Shown here piece after piece: positions 1 to 8,275 of a DNA stretch of 64,000 nt (positions within the stretch are counted from its first letter, which is position 1; every line of letters starts with the position of its first letter). Location of the stretch: contig CAISDA010000063.1 of the NCBI GenBank assembly GCA_903884005.1, positions 57,952 through 121,951 on the forward strand. The letters are read 5' to 3'. The notes under the pieces were generated by a model that made no database searches, was not told the origin of the DNA, and saw nothing but the letters and a program-made list of their open reading frames with translations. Source of the stretch: an uncultured Ignavibacteriota bacterium. Its GTDB lineage: Bacteria; Bacteroidota; Ignavibacteria; UBA10030; UBA8401. The translations under genes and the position numbers were made by a program.

Positions 1-44
1 CATTCGTAGAAAGCACATGTATCTGCTTTACACATCCTCCCGAT

Positions 45-431
45 TCATCCTTGCACGGCGCAGCGGTGTTCCATTATCGTGCGAATGTGCCGCTCTATCT
101 CTCGCTTTCCGGAAGACCGGGGAATGGCACCGTTTGCCCCCTCGTTCACCGCGCTATCGCAGAAGCATGCTTCCGGGTAATCCGATAGCACAAGTATGAT
201 CATTGTAGGGAATTGCCGCCGGATCTGTTTCAGCACGGCATATCCAATGTCGACGTCTATGGACAGCAGCACGAGGTCGATGCGATGTTTCGCCATGCTG
301 CGAATAATGTCGTCAACCGTATCGGCATCCGTTAACACGGTGAAGTCGGCGATTTGGCTCAGCGCAAGATGCAAACTTTCCCGGTGCAGAAGGTTCTTTT
401 CGACGATGATGATGTTCGTTTTTCGCTTCAT
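45..431 (-). CDS. Stand-alone degenerate receiver-domain protein
   Basis: This 128-residue protein has the size and hydrophobic pattern of a lone response-regulator receiver domain and no output domain. The strand that should end in the phospho-accepting aspartate reads DLVLLSIDVD, so serine (about residue 57) sits where aspartate is expected. The N-terminal acidic pair is E11-K12 rather than two acids, and the late conserved lysine is replaced in the stretch AIPRSS. It is therefore probably a pseudo-receiver that cannot be phosphorylated normally and acts by binding. It lies downstream of, and in the same orientation as, a kinase/regulator pair. The fold assignment is by pattern only. Confidence 0.6.
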   Translation of the reverse strand: MKRKTNIIIVEKNLLHRESLHLALSQIADFTVLTDADTVDDIIRSMAKHRIDLVLLSIDVDIGYAVLKQIRRQFPTMIILVLSDYPEACFCDSAVNEGANGAIPRSSGKREIERHIRTIMEHRCAVQG

Positions 432-508
432 CGATTAATTCCCCGTAAAATTCAGGAGAAAGCTACGCATAGCAACGAAGAATGTAAATAGGAAAAACCC
501 TTGTTTTT

Positions 509-551
509 AACCAAGGGTAAACCCTTGGTTTTGCCTTTTTGATGGTATAAT
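509..551 (+). promoter_or_regulatory. Operator-like palindrome overlapping a TATAAT promoter
   Basis: Two 10-base arms, AACCAAGGGT (509-518) and ACCCTTGGTT (521-530), form a perfect inverted repeat around two bases. The right arm ends in TTGGTT, which could serve as a -35 box about 15 bases before TATAAT at 546-551. The layout suggests a promoter reading right with a repressor site over it. The palindrome followed by T-rich sequence could instead be a weak terminator. No regulator is assigned. Confidence 0.4.
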
Positions 552-647
552 GATGGTGAGATGGCCTGAATGAAGTGAATTTACGCTGCTGCAGGGCGGT
601 TTTTGGGGGCTCTGACGGAGAGAGAGAGTTAAAAATTAGGAGGATTC

Positions 648-710
648 ATGCAATCCATACAAGGGGAAACCCACGATTTTCATGAATATCGGGTGCGTGC
701 AGATGTGTGA
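648..710 (+). CDS. Possible 20-residue small protein
   Basis: An ATG at 648 follows AGGAGG with six bases between, one of the best ribosome binding sites in the window, and opens a frame of 20 codons ending in TGA at 708-710. The peptide is hydrophilic with no recognisable motif. It lies about 100 bases downstream of the palindrome and TATAAT box, so the three together could form a small transcription unit, a leader peptide or an sRNA with a short coding part. Both flanking genes run the other way. Real translation is uncertain. Confidence 0.3.
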   Translation: MQSIQGETHDFHEYRVRADV

Positions 711-735
711 TGAGAATAGGTAAAGCGGAATGACG

Positions 736-1371
736 TTATTCGATCGTTAGATGGCCGTTTCGAATAGCCCAAATGACCAATTCGGCAGCGTTGCGAACTT
801 CCGTTTTCTCGAATAAATTCGCCCGGTGTCCTTCCACCGTCTTGGTACTGATGAAGAGTTTTTCAGCAATTTCGGTCGTGGTCAATCCGGTACAGACAAG
901 AGCGAGCACACCCAACTCACGCTCGGTCAGTCTCTGTTCTTCATCCTTTCGAACTGTGCGGAGCGCCACCTTCTGCAAAATTTCCTGGCTGAAATACACT
1001 CCGCCACCGGATACTTCGGCAATCGCCTGCTGCAGTTCATGCTTGTTCCCCTTCTTCAGCATGAATCCCTTCACTCCCGCCCGGATCATCTGCGAATAAT
1101 GAACATGGTCGGAAAACATGGTGAGGGCGATGATCTTCAGATAGGGATACATCGAGAGCGCTCGTTGTGTCGCTTCCACGCCATCCATCCGCGGCATGTT
1201 GACGTCCATCAGCACGACATCGGGTGTGTGCGTGCCGAGCTGTTCAAGAAAAGCCTCGCCGTTGAAAGCCTCGAAGAGGATGTGATATTCAGGAATCTGC
1301 CCCAGCATGAGCACGATCCCCTCGCGAAAAAGATCGTGATCGTCGACGACCGCGAGCGTGATGCGTTTCAT
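736..1371 (-). CDS. NarL/FixJ-family response regulator
   Basis: This 211-residue regulator has an N-terminal receiver (about 1-120) and a C-terminal LuxR-type helix-turn-helix (about 145-205). The receiver shows the acidic pair D10-D11, the phospho-acceptor D56 in VLMDVNMPRMDG, and the conserved lysine in FMLKKG. The output domain contains LTERELGVLALVCTG and STKTVEGHRANL, which are family signatures. Its ATG overlaps the end of the upstream kinase gene by four bases, so the pair is translationally coupled and almost certainly forms one phosphotransfer system. It should act as a DNA-binding transcription factor. Targets are unknown. Confidence 0.93.
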   Translation of the reverse strand: MKRITLAVVDDHDLFREGIVLMLGQIPEYHILFEAFNGEAFLEQLGTHTPDVVLMDVNMPRMDGVEATQRALSMYPYLKIIALTMFSDHVHYSQMIRAGVKGFMLKKGNKHELQQAIAEVSGGGVYFSQEILQKVALRTVRKDEEQRLTERELGVLALVCTGLTTTEIAEKLFISTKTVEGHRANLFEKTEVRNAAELVIWAIRNGHLTIE

Positions 1372-2642
1372 TGGTGCACCCCATCCGCGAGCGGCATTTC
1401 GATGAGTGCCGACATGCCGTGCAATGGACTGCTCTGCATCGTGATCGTGCCCCCCAACGATTGCATCCGGTTCCGCAGGCTCGTGAGCCCCATCCCATGC
1501 CCGATGCCCTCGGTTTTGCCGTCGGTGAAGCCCCGGCCGTTGTCGGTATACTCCGTCGTGAGCACTCCGTGTGCGATCGCACTGCGGATCGTGATCTCCG
1601 ATGCGCCGGCATGCTTGATCGTGTTGTGGATCAGCTCGGTCAGCGTTCGGTACAGCGTGAGTTCCCGCTTCAAGTCGAACCGGGCGAGAGTGCCGAAGTC
1701 GGTCCTGATCCCAAGCGTTCCGCTCGATGCAATGGTGCGTGTGAACGTCTCGAGCGCGTTGACGAGTCCGAATTGTTCGAGTATATGTGGACTGATATTA
1801 TGCGCGATACGGGAGACATCGTCGATTGCGGTATCGATGGCCGCTTTTAATTTTATTTCGATCGGATCCCTCCGGGCCTGAGTTCCCGCATCGATGTAGG
1901 CCTGGAAGAACAAATTGACCGCCGAAAGAACGGGACCGATGCCGTCGTGCAGATCGGCGGCGAGCCGCTTCCGTTCAGCCTCTTCGGTGAGTATGACCGC
2001 TTCCAATATTTTCTGCTGCGCTATTTCCTTTTCATGACTTTCATGTTCCAGCGCCCGGTTGGCAGTTTCAAGATCGCCGGATTTTTTTTGGAGGTCCTCA
2101 AGGTTTTTGCGTATTTCCCGATGAAACGTGCTGAGAACATAATAGATGACCGAACCGACCATCAGAAAGTGAAGTATCCGGACTGCAACACAGGCGAACT
2201 GACAGGCTTCAAATTTATAGTGCAGCGGGAAGAAGGACACTCTCATCATCATCAGGACTCCGGCAAGAAGGATGACCAGAAACGATGCACCAAAGAGCAC
2301 CAGAGCTTCTTTTTTCTCGGAAATGAACAGTGCATAGACTATGGCCAGCACAAACCAGAGGCTCGACATATCGATCAATCCGAGCAGCAGGTTGTAGCAG
2401 CCCGTAATAAACAGTATAGAGATAAATGCCCAGAGTTTCGGCACGAGGGGAATTTTTTCTCTCACGAATGCCGCAGCAAATGCAACCAGTCCGAGAAGCG
2501 GAGGAAGATACCGCGGAAATTGATATTCGCTGTCACGCAATGCGAAATAAATGATGACATTCAGCGGTATCGACATCACAGCAATGAAGACGATGCTGTT
2601 GTTGGTGATGCGGTCGATGAGAGAGTACTGATCATTGTGCAT
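1368..2642 (-). CDS. Membrane sensor histidine kinase, HisKA_3 (NarX/DesK-like) family
   Basis: This 424-residue protein begins with several predicted membrane helices (about residues 15-170) and no large extracellular loop. A short coiled coil (about 175-215) follows, then the dimerisation/phospho-acceptor segment AADLHDGIGPVLS with H232, and a C-terminal ATPase domain with NTIKHAG and DNGRGF boxes. This is the usual kinase partner of NarL/FixJ regulators, and the regulator gene overlaps its stop codon. The signal is probably sensed within or at the membrane. No ligand can be inferred. Confidence 0.92.
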   Translation of the reverse strand: MHNDQYSLIDRITNNSIVFIAVMSIPLNVIIYFALRDSEYQFPRYLPPLLGLVAFAAAFVREKIPLVPKLWAFISILFITGCYNLLLGLIDMSSLWFVLAIVYALFISEKKEALVLFGASFLVILLAGVLMMMRVSFFPLHYKFEACQFACVAVRILHFLMVGSVIYYVLSTFHREIRKNLEDLQKKSGDLETANRALEHESHEKEIAQQKILEAVILTEEAERKRLAADLHDGIGPVLSAVNLFFQAYIDAGTQARRDPIEIKLKAAIDTAIDDVSRIAHNISPHILEQFGLVNALETFTRTIASSGTLGIRTDFGTLARFDLKRELTLYRTLTELIHNTIKHAGASEITIRSAIAHGVLTTEYTDNGRGFTDGKTEGIGHGMGLTSLRNRMQSLGGTITMQSSPLHGMSALIEMPLADGVHQ

Positions 2643-3321
2643 CGAGGGGAGCCTTATAAGAATATCCGTGGTATTGTAATCGAGCAGGACCGAGCAATCA
2701 TTTTTTTATTCGCTAACGGAGGATAAGGAAATTCAGTGGGAATGTCAATGAAGAACCGGGTTGCTTCTTTCATTTTGGACAAACTATTTATAACGATTTA
2801 CGATATTACGATCTTGAATATGATACTTCTCCCGAAAACTCTCCCACTCTGTAAGTTCGGCAACATCCACGTGGCCTTCCACCCACTCTCATCCCATTGA
2901 GTGGAGCAGTTCGCAGAAAGGCCGTTCGGCCAGGTTACATTCCCATTGGATTATACTCATTACGATTTCTTCCTGGGATGAGTTTTTCCGTGTCCGAGCA
3001 CTCTCGCCGCCTGTTCCAACTGTTGTATTGTCTCTGCCTCTCCGAGGGTTTCCTTATATTCTCTGCGTCGGATCTCAAATTTTTCATACTCGGTTGTGGC
3101 GTGCTCCTCCGCCGATCTCATCATCCTTCAAATAATTTTTTGCGACGGTTACTGTATTTTAAAGAGGAAAAACGAACCAATGGGTGATATTTCAATGGAT
3201 CATAGAAAAAATGCATACTCATAATGGTGTGAACTCCGTTCCCGAGTCGAACTATGGCTTGCTTGTCGCCGCCGTTCTCCGTACTATAACATCGACAATA
3301 ATTTTCTTTCCGGATCCTACT
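2643..3321. other. Divergent intergenic region without a recognisable gene
   Basis: About 680 bases separate the minus-strand kinase from the plus-strand peptidase. Both promoters must lie here. Short reading frames are present on both strands, but none has a convincing ribosome site, composition or family match, and I see no repeat or strong hairpin. Confidence 0.5.
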
Positions 3322-4683
3322 ATGCCTTTTCGATACATCGTTCTCATCTTCATCCTGTCTCTCGCTCTCACGCACACGGCCGGCGCGCAGAATTATCCCG
3401 ATCAATCCTACTCTCTCCGCATCGATTCGCTGGTTGCCAACATCGAATCCAACGACGGCTTGGTCCTCAGCGGCGACGGAAAGAAATTCATGCTCCAATC
3501 CGATCGCGTTGACGGCTCCATCATCATCAAGCCGCAGTATTCCGCATCCCCATTCAATTGGGGACTGCCCTCCTGGAACGGCACCGCGCCGAATGACAGT
3601 GGTGCATTCAAGATACAGATGCGTTTCCCATCCGGTACAGGATGGTCATCGTGGCTGACGGTCGGATTCTGGAAGGCCAACATCTGGACTACTTACGGTT
3701 CCCTCAGCAGCGGTGTCAGCACCGTCGACTACGACAATGTGACATTTTCCTCTTACGTCAGCTCATGGCAATTCAAGATCATCATGATGCGCAAGACCGC
3801 CGCCATCGCATCGCCGACCATCAGTAAACTCAGCTTCTGCGTCAGCGATACACGGACGACCGCCTCACAGAATTACACCACGATCCTCGCGGACAAGCCA
3901 GCGCAGCTGTTCATCCCGACGACATTCATCTATCAATACAGTGTTGACGCCACCATCGGCGGCAGCATCTGCTCACCCACGTCTGTGTCGATGATCCTGC
4001 GCAGCTACAATATTACCGTCGATCCGCTGCAATTTGCGCGCGACACGTACGATCCTTACTTCGGCATGTACGGCATTTGGCCGCGCGTGGTGCAAAATGC
4101 TTCGCAATACGGAGTGGACGGTGCCGTCACTCAATATCGCAGCTGGAGCCAGGCCCGCGATGTGCTGGCGAAAGGCGGACGTATCTCCATGTCTGTCGGT
4201 GCCCCGCTCTACACCGGACACCTCATCATGCTTGCCGGTTTCAATGCCGCGGGAGATCCTATCGTTCACGATCCTGCCCGGTCCGATGGGTATTCACACG
4301 TCTTCAGCAAGAGCGATCTGTCACATTCATGGTTCGATAAAGGCGGCGTTGCCTACACGTTCTACCCGGCCGGCACTTACACCTCTGTCTGGGACTTCGC
4401 CGACGGAGCGCAGGTTGCACGGGACTATCGCCTGGACCAGAACTATCCGAATCCATTCAATCCTTCCACAACGATTCGGTTCTCCGTTCCTCAGAAAGGA
4501 CATGTAGGGCTGACGATTTACAATGCGATCGGTGCAGAGGTTGCCACACTGCTGTCGCAGGAAGTTGCCGGTGGTGTACACGAGGTTGTGTGGAATGCGG
4601 GCGGATTGCCCAGCGGTATTTATTTTTATCGACTTCAGACGGGTAGCTTTGTTGAAACGAAAAGGCTTCTTTTACTGAAATAG
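3322..4683 (+). CDS. Secreted C39-like cysteine peptidase with T9SS sorting tail
   Basis: I take the ATG at 3322, which gives a clean signal peptide ending A-G-A-Q, over an in-frame start 46 codons upstream that would bury it. The 453-residue product has a beta-rich N-terminal region, then a C39/papain-like domain (about 200-380). That domain shows the nucleophile candidate C217 in GGSICSPTSVSMIL, H300 in LYTGHLIMLAGF and the IVHDPA segment. The last 80 residues are a type A T9SS sorting domain starting at NYPNPFNPST. It should be exported, then anchored or released by the T9SS. The substrate is unknown; bacteriocin-type leader cleavage is unlikely because no transporter is fused. Confidence 0.8.
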   Translation: MPFRYIVLIFILSLALTHTAGAQNYPDQSYSLRIDSLVANIESNDGLVLSGDGKKFMLQSDRVDGSIIIKPQYSASPFNWGLPSWNGTAPNDSGAFKIQMRFPSGTGWSSWLTVGFWKANIWTTYGSLSSGVSTVDYDNVTFSSYVSSWQFKIIMMRKTAAIASPTISKLSFCVSDTRTTASQNYTTILADKPAQLFIPTTFIYQYSVDATIGGSICSPTSVSMILRSYNITVDPLQFARDTYDPYFGMYGIWPRVVQNASQYGVDGAVTQYRSWSQARDVLAKGGRISMSVGAPLYTGHLIMLAGFNAAGDPIVHDPARSDGYSHVFSKSDLSHSWFDKGGVAYTFYPAGTYTSVWDFADGAQVARDYRLDQNYPNPFNPSTTIRFSVPQKGHVGLTIYNAIGAEVATLLSQEVAGGVHEVVWNAGGLPSGIYFYRLQTGSFVETKRLLLLK

Positions 4684-5013
4684 TAATTTGACGCGTGTCG
4701 GCAGCCATTAGCACCGATTCTCGAGCCGGACTCACGATTGTCGCCGCGTCGGCAAGCCACAACGATGCGCCCATATACCATTCGGCGGCAACGGAATCAA
4801 GCCTCTTCCGTCCATTCGCCACGAACTTACTATGGTTCTTCGCTGACGTCGTATGTGGGCGCTTGGCTCTTCATTGAAGCAACATGGATAGCAGATCACA
4901 AGAATCCATCATCCGCAGTGCCGCAAGATCTTTTCCGCCAAACCCGGCTGGCATTTTTCGATATATTTAACTAGTGTTTCAATTTTTCGATTTTGGACAA
5001 GAAGCGACTTCTT
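4684..5013. other. Intergenic region, nothing recognised
   Basis: About 330 bases follow the peptidase gene. Short frames exist on both strands but none is supported, and no clear terminator hairpin is visible. Composition shifts toward AT near the right end, where the PIN-domain remnant begins. Confidence 0.4.
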
Positions 5014-5265
5014 CTAAATCCCCCTGTCAACCGTTAAAAAATACTCGCAATGCAATTCTACGGCACAACTGATATGCAGTGCGTCAAGAGGAGTAAATCC
5101 TAAATCGGTCAATACATTCATGTTACTTAAAATATTTTCATTTTCTTCAACATCATACCTCGCAACACGCTTCCATTTTTCTATTTCAATTCGTTTTTCA
5201 TCGTAAAGATTATTGTCATTTTCATAATCAAGAATATACGACCAGCATACCCTATTTTTTACCTT
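5014..5265 (-). pseudogene. C-terminal fragment of a PIN-domain nuclease
   Basis: Reading leftward from 5265 to a TAG at 5014-5016 gives an 83-codon frame without a start codon. Its end carries FTPLDALHIS, CAVELHCEYF and TVDRG, the characteristic C-terminal helix and acidic residues of a PIN-domain protein family. The piece upstream of it, ILDYENDNNLYDEKR, also matches that family's middle. The first part of the gene, with the initial catalytic aspartate, is missing and a stop precedes the fragment. The AT-rich composition differs from the surroundings. It is probably the residue of a toxin-antitoxin-like or stand-alone nuclease gene. Confidence 0.7.
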
Positions 5266-5590
5266 TCAAGACGAATGGAAGATAATTGTCCCGGTTGATC
5301 AGAGACAGCAACGCCTCAGGATACGATTCCTTCCAGGATTTCGGAATCTTTATCTTCTTTTTCTCAGACCACTTCACCTCGTAACCATGTAAGACTCCGT
5401 TTTTCTCTTCGACAAGATCTATCTCCTGGCCATCGTACGTTCTCCAGAAATACGTTTGCGTAGTCCGCTCAAGATAGGAATTTGACTTCAGGCGTTCCAT
5501 CACAATATGCCCAACACAATTTACCCCGGGAAATTTCGGTGGAAGACGGTAATCATTTTTTGTGACATCGCACATGGTATGGGTGCACAT
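5252..5590 (-). pseudogene. C-terminal fragment of a DUF4143 AAA ATPase
   Basis: The 112-codon frame contains TYFWRTYDGQEIDLVEEKNG, then YEVKWSEKKKIKIPKSW and YPEALLSLINRDNY. Together these are the end of the DUF4143 domain, which closes a widespread family of roughly 400-residue AAA ATPases. The whole ATPase half is absent; the sorting tail of the arylsulfotransferase gene lies immediately upstream instead. The first 25 or so residues look like junction sequence. The stop overlaps the PIN fragment by 14 bases, so two gene ends were brought together by deletion. It is not expected to be functional. Confidence 0.75.
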
Positions 5591-7336
5591 TTATTTTACA
5601 TACATCATTTTCATCGTTCCTGAAAAAGAGCCAGCTGAAATTTTATAATAATACATTCCGCTTGGGATGTGTACCCCATCAAATTTCACTTCATAATTAC
5701 CGGCAGCTTGTTTCTCATGAACAAGGGTTGCAATTTCTTTTCCCAGGACATCATACACTTTCAACGAAACAACCCCCTCCTGAGGCAATTGATAACTAAT
5801 CGTCGTACTCGGATTGAACGGGTTTGGATAATTTTGATATAGGTTGAATGACGATGGTAAATGAATTTTCTCATCAACTCCGGTTGTATATTTTTCTATC
5901 GTGCCGCCGGGAGTTAACGACCTTCCAGAAAAAGCCGCATAGTCTTTTGGATACCTGTAGATTCTGAAGACCGAATTCATGTATTCTCCGGCATGTGCCG
6001 CATCAGGCGGTATTGTTGCCCCTTGATACAGAGGACCGGATAAGGCAACCGGACAAATATATTTCCACACAATTTCTCCGGTAGTTGTTACCTCAAGGAA
6101 TAAGCCGGTTGTTCCGCAACAAATAAGCGTGTTTCCGTTCGGCAATCTGTAAGAGCCGGAAATGTCTTCTGAATACATCCTATTCTGCGCGTCTCCCGCA
6201 TAGGTCCAGGTTAAATTTACCGGTAGAAACGCTGAACCGACGGTCAGAGGAGAATAATTTCCGTTTGTGTCAACAGCAGGAGTAAATTCATCGGCAGAAG
6301 AATAGTTGGTTGTTATTCCCGGCCGTCCCAGTCCATTATTAAAACACGTCATATTATGTGTAGAAGAGCCGGGGCATCCCGGCTTGACCCATTCCACATC
6401 ATGCTGTTGAAAGAATCGTTCAGTTGAAGCTGTTCCGGCGCCGTACGTAAGCGGATTTCCCCAGCGGTAGATAAGATCTCCTCCCCTTCCTCTTTTTCCT
6501 CCGGCATGCGCTTTTGCTTCCGCTGTCGTCGTGCTGTGATCGATGATCCACACTTCGCTGTTTCCTCTCACGCTCAGCGCGATCTGATCGAACCCTGGAT
6601 TGTAATCGATCGAATTCATGTGATTCCAAAAAGAAGGAAGATTTTTTCCATCGCCGGCACAATCAACGAGCTCAGGATGATTTTGAGGGACTCCATAATT
6701 ATTTTTAGATGCGTCATGGCTTTGAATCAGATGATCCCATGTATGCCATTCCCATATTAATGTATAGCCGACACCGCTTATATAGTTCGGTTTTATTTCA
6801 GCCACATAATCGGGAACCATATACCCTTTTTGAGCAATCTCGGGTTGAAATTTAGTATTATCAAATCCCGCCGCTTCGATTTCCGCCAGAGTTTTTTTTT
6901 CTATCACAAGCATGATAAGATTTCCATTCGGCAATCGTTTAAAATCATGATGTTGCATATACGTAGTGGATGAAAAATCGGTATACCAGACAAGGTTATC
7001 GTCCCAATCATATTCCTCGATTCTGCCTCCTTCACCGCCGCCGCTGCTGAGTTGTCCTTTCGTCATACATGATCTCAGAATATGTCCATTTTCCATTAAA
7101 TACACTGTCTGCCCAGGAGGGTATATGCTTTTTGACCATTGATGAAGAAGCTTTCCATCATTATTGATCAGGTAAGTGGACGTATATTGCTTCGGAGCGA
7201 ACACAGTATAGCCGTCCCATGCTTTGGCTGTATTATTAAAAAAGAGACCCATATTTTTTGTTTGGCTATACATGATACCAGCGCACAGAGAATATGCCGA
7301 TAAAATTATAGCGATTATGAATCTTCTTGTTCTCAT
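5591..7336 (-). CDS. Secreted arylsulfotransferase-like protein with T9SS sorting tail
   Basis: The 581-residue protein starts with a signal peptide (about 1-25). A beta-propeller-like body typical of the arylsulfate sulfotransferase (ASST) families follows, with repeated elements such as TYMQHHDFKRLPNGNLIML, FFQQHDVEWVKPG and SYRLPNGNTLICCG. It closes with a T9SS sorting domain starting NYPNPFNPSTTIS. Known family members move sulfate from one phenolic compound to another without PAPS, using an active-site histidine; the H-D pairs seen here are candidates. The gene is more AT-rich than its neighbours, as are the two gene fragments beside it, which suggests that this segment arrived separately. 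Export to the cell surface is likely. Confidence 0.8.
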   Translation of the reverse strand: MRTRRFIIAIILSAYSLCAGIMYSQTKNMGLFFNNTAKAWDGYTVFAPKQYTSTYLINNDGKLLHQWSKSIYPPGQTVYLMENGHILRSCMTKGQLSSGGGEGGRIEEYDWDDNLVWYTDFSSTTYMQHHDFKRLPNGNLIMLVIEKKTLAEIEAAGFDNTKFQPEIAQKGYMVPDYVAEIKPNYISGVGYTLIWEWHTWDHLIQSHDASKNNYGVPQNHPELVDCAGDGKNLPSFWNHMNSIDYNPGFDQIALSVRGNSEVWIIDHSTTTAEAKAHAGGKRGRGGDLIYRWGNPLTYGAGTASTERFFQQHDVEWVKPGCPGSSTHNMTCFNNGLGRPGITTNYSSADEFTPAVDTNGNYSPLTVGSAFLPVNLTWTYAGDAQNRMYSEDISGSYRLPNGNTLICCGTTGLFLEVTTTGEIVWKYICPVALSGPLYQGATIPPDAAHAGEYMNSVFRIYRYPKDYAAFSGRSLTPGGTIEKYTTGVDEKIHLPSSFNLYQNYPNPFNPSTTISYQLPQEGVVSLKVYDVLGKEIATLVHEKQAAGNYEVKFDGVHIPSGMYYYKISAGSFSGTMKMMYVK

Positions 7337-7431
7337 AGCATGCTCCGTCAGTAAGTTTTAATTTAAAATTACGATTTCTTTTCCCATGAAATACGATATA
7401 CAGTGAGTTTTTTTTAGCCTCATCCATGGGA

Positions 7432-7741
7432 TTACCGTATCAGGATCATCCGCTTTGTTGCATGAAATTCTCCCGCCTGCAGCGTATACACATAGACACC
7501 GCTCTCCATTCTGGACGCATCCCAGGTTGCCGAATAGTTTCCGGCGGCCTGATCCTGATTCACCAATTCCGCCACCGCACGGCCAAGCATTTGCCCTCAC
7601 AGAATCCCAGTATCGTGTTTCCGTTATTGTGAAGAGCCCCTCGCTAGCGTCTTTTCCCAATGACAGGATATTTTTTTGTGCGACAAGCGACAGGCAGGAA
7701 AGCATTGTCATGCCAAGCATGAGAAAGAATTTTTGTTTCAT
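7432..7741 (-). pseudogene. Internally deleted T9SS cargo gene
   Basis: The frame opening at 7741 encodes a good signal peptide (MKQKFFLMLG... ending LSLVAQ) and about 30 further residues, then runs into nonsense. From about 7590 a different frame encodes the end of a T9SS sorting domain, with MLGRAVAELVNQDQAAGNY, MESGVYVYTLQAGEF and KRMILIR, stopping at 7432-7434. The two pieces therefore represent the first and last parts of one secreted protein whose middle has been deleted, leaving them out of frame. The original function cannot be told. No product with a usable sorting tail can be made. Confidence 0.75.
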
Positions 7742-7920
7742 CGCAAGACTCCGCCATAGTGTTGGGGTGATATGCAGCCGCTGTTCGGTGTTCTACACCA
7801 CTGTGTTGCCAACGGGTTTTTGGGCTTATTGGAGGATGAATGGACATGGAATTTTTTCTGCTAATGATTGAGTCAGCTACTCACCGATATCATATTAGAC
7901 CACAATTCGAGAAATAACTT

Positions 7921-8125
7921 GTGCTGGAAAAAATAATTCTCTGCACTATGTTACCTGTCACAATTCAGCTTGTGTGGAACACAAGTAGTGTCCGCTCAGG
8001 AACAAACGGCACCTCCGAAAACTGAAAAGACCGAAAAGAAAGGCGGCAAGAAATTGACGAAGGCGGAAAGAAAGGCAAAACGAGCGGCAAAAAAAGCAAA
8101 AAAGGCTGAGAAGAAGGCTTCGTAG
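7921..8125 (+). pseudogene. Small lysine/alanine-rich secreted protein, apparently frameshifted
   Basis: From 7988 to a TAG at 8123-8125 the frame reads VSAQEQTAPPKTEK and then an almost pure lysine/alanine/glutamate tail (KAERKAKRAAKKAKKAEKK). In that frame a stop lies at 7934 with no ATG after it. The neighbouring frame from the GTG at 7921 gives a hydrophobic signal-peptide-like start (LEKIILCTMLPVTIQ). One frameshift around 7980-7990 would join signal peptide to tail, with cleavage after S-A-Q. The reading is plausible but unproven, and sequencing error is possible. Confidence 0.35.
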
Positions 8126-8165
8126 AATTTTCGGCTGGTCTTAACTCAAATCACGACCTACAGAA

Positions 8166-8191
8166 AAGAGCGAGGCGCAAGCCCCGCTCTT
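8166..8191 (-). terminator. Hairpin downstream of the outer-membrane protein gene
   Basis: AAGAGCG and CGCTCTT arms enclose GGC/GCC with a four-base loop and one mismatch. Read on the minus strand the hairpin is followed by TTTTCTG. It lies 85 bases past the stop of the minus-strand gene that ends at 8276, so it fits an intrinsic terminator for that gene. Confidence 0.55.
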
Positions 8192-8275
8192 ACTGTTTTA
8201 TAAATGACTATGTCGACGATACACCCAATCTCTTCCGCGGACCGGGCTGGCATGCCAACGGAAAAAAGTTCAGGA

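Larger units (their letters stand above)
432..735. other. Intergenic region with palindrome, promoter-like site and tiny ORF
   Basis: This 304-base gap between two minus-strand regulator genes holds three signals, listed separately: a perfect palindrome at 509-530, a TATAAT box at 546-551 and a 20-codon reading frame with a strong ribosome site at 648-710. A third copy of the half-site CCCTTG lies near 497-502. No longer gene is convincing here. Confidence 0.6.

Noticed and set aside
2897..3187. 96-codon plus-strand frame in the gap upstream of the peptidase
   Set aside because: No family motif and no convincing start; it does not look like a conserved protein.
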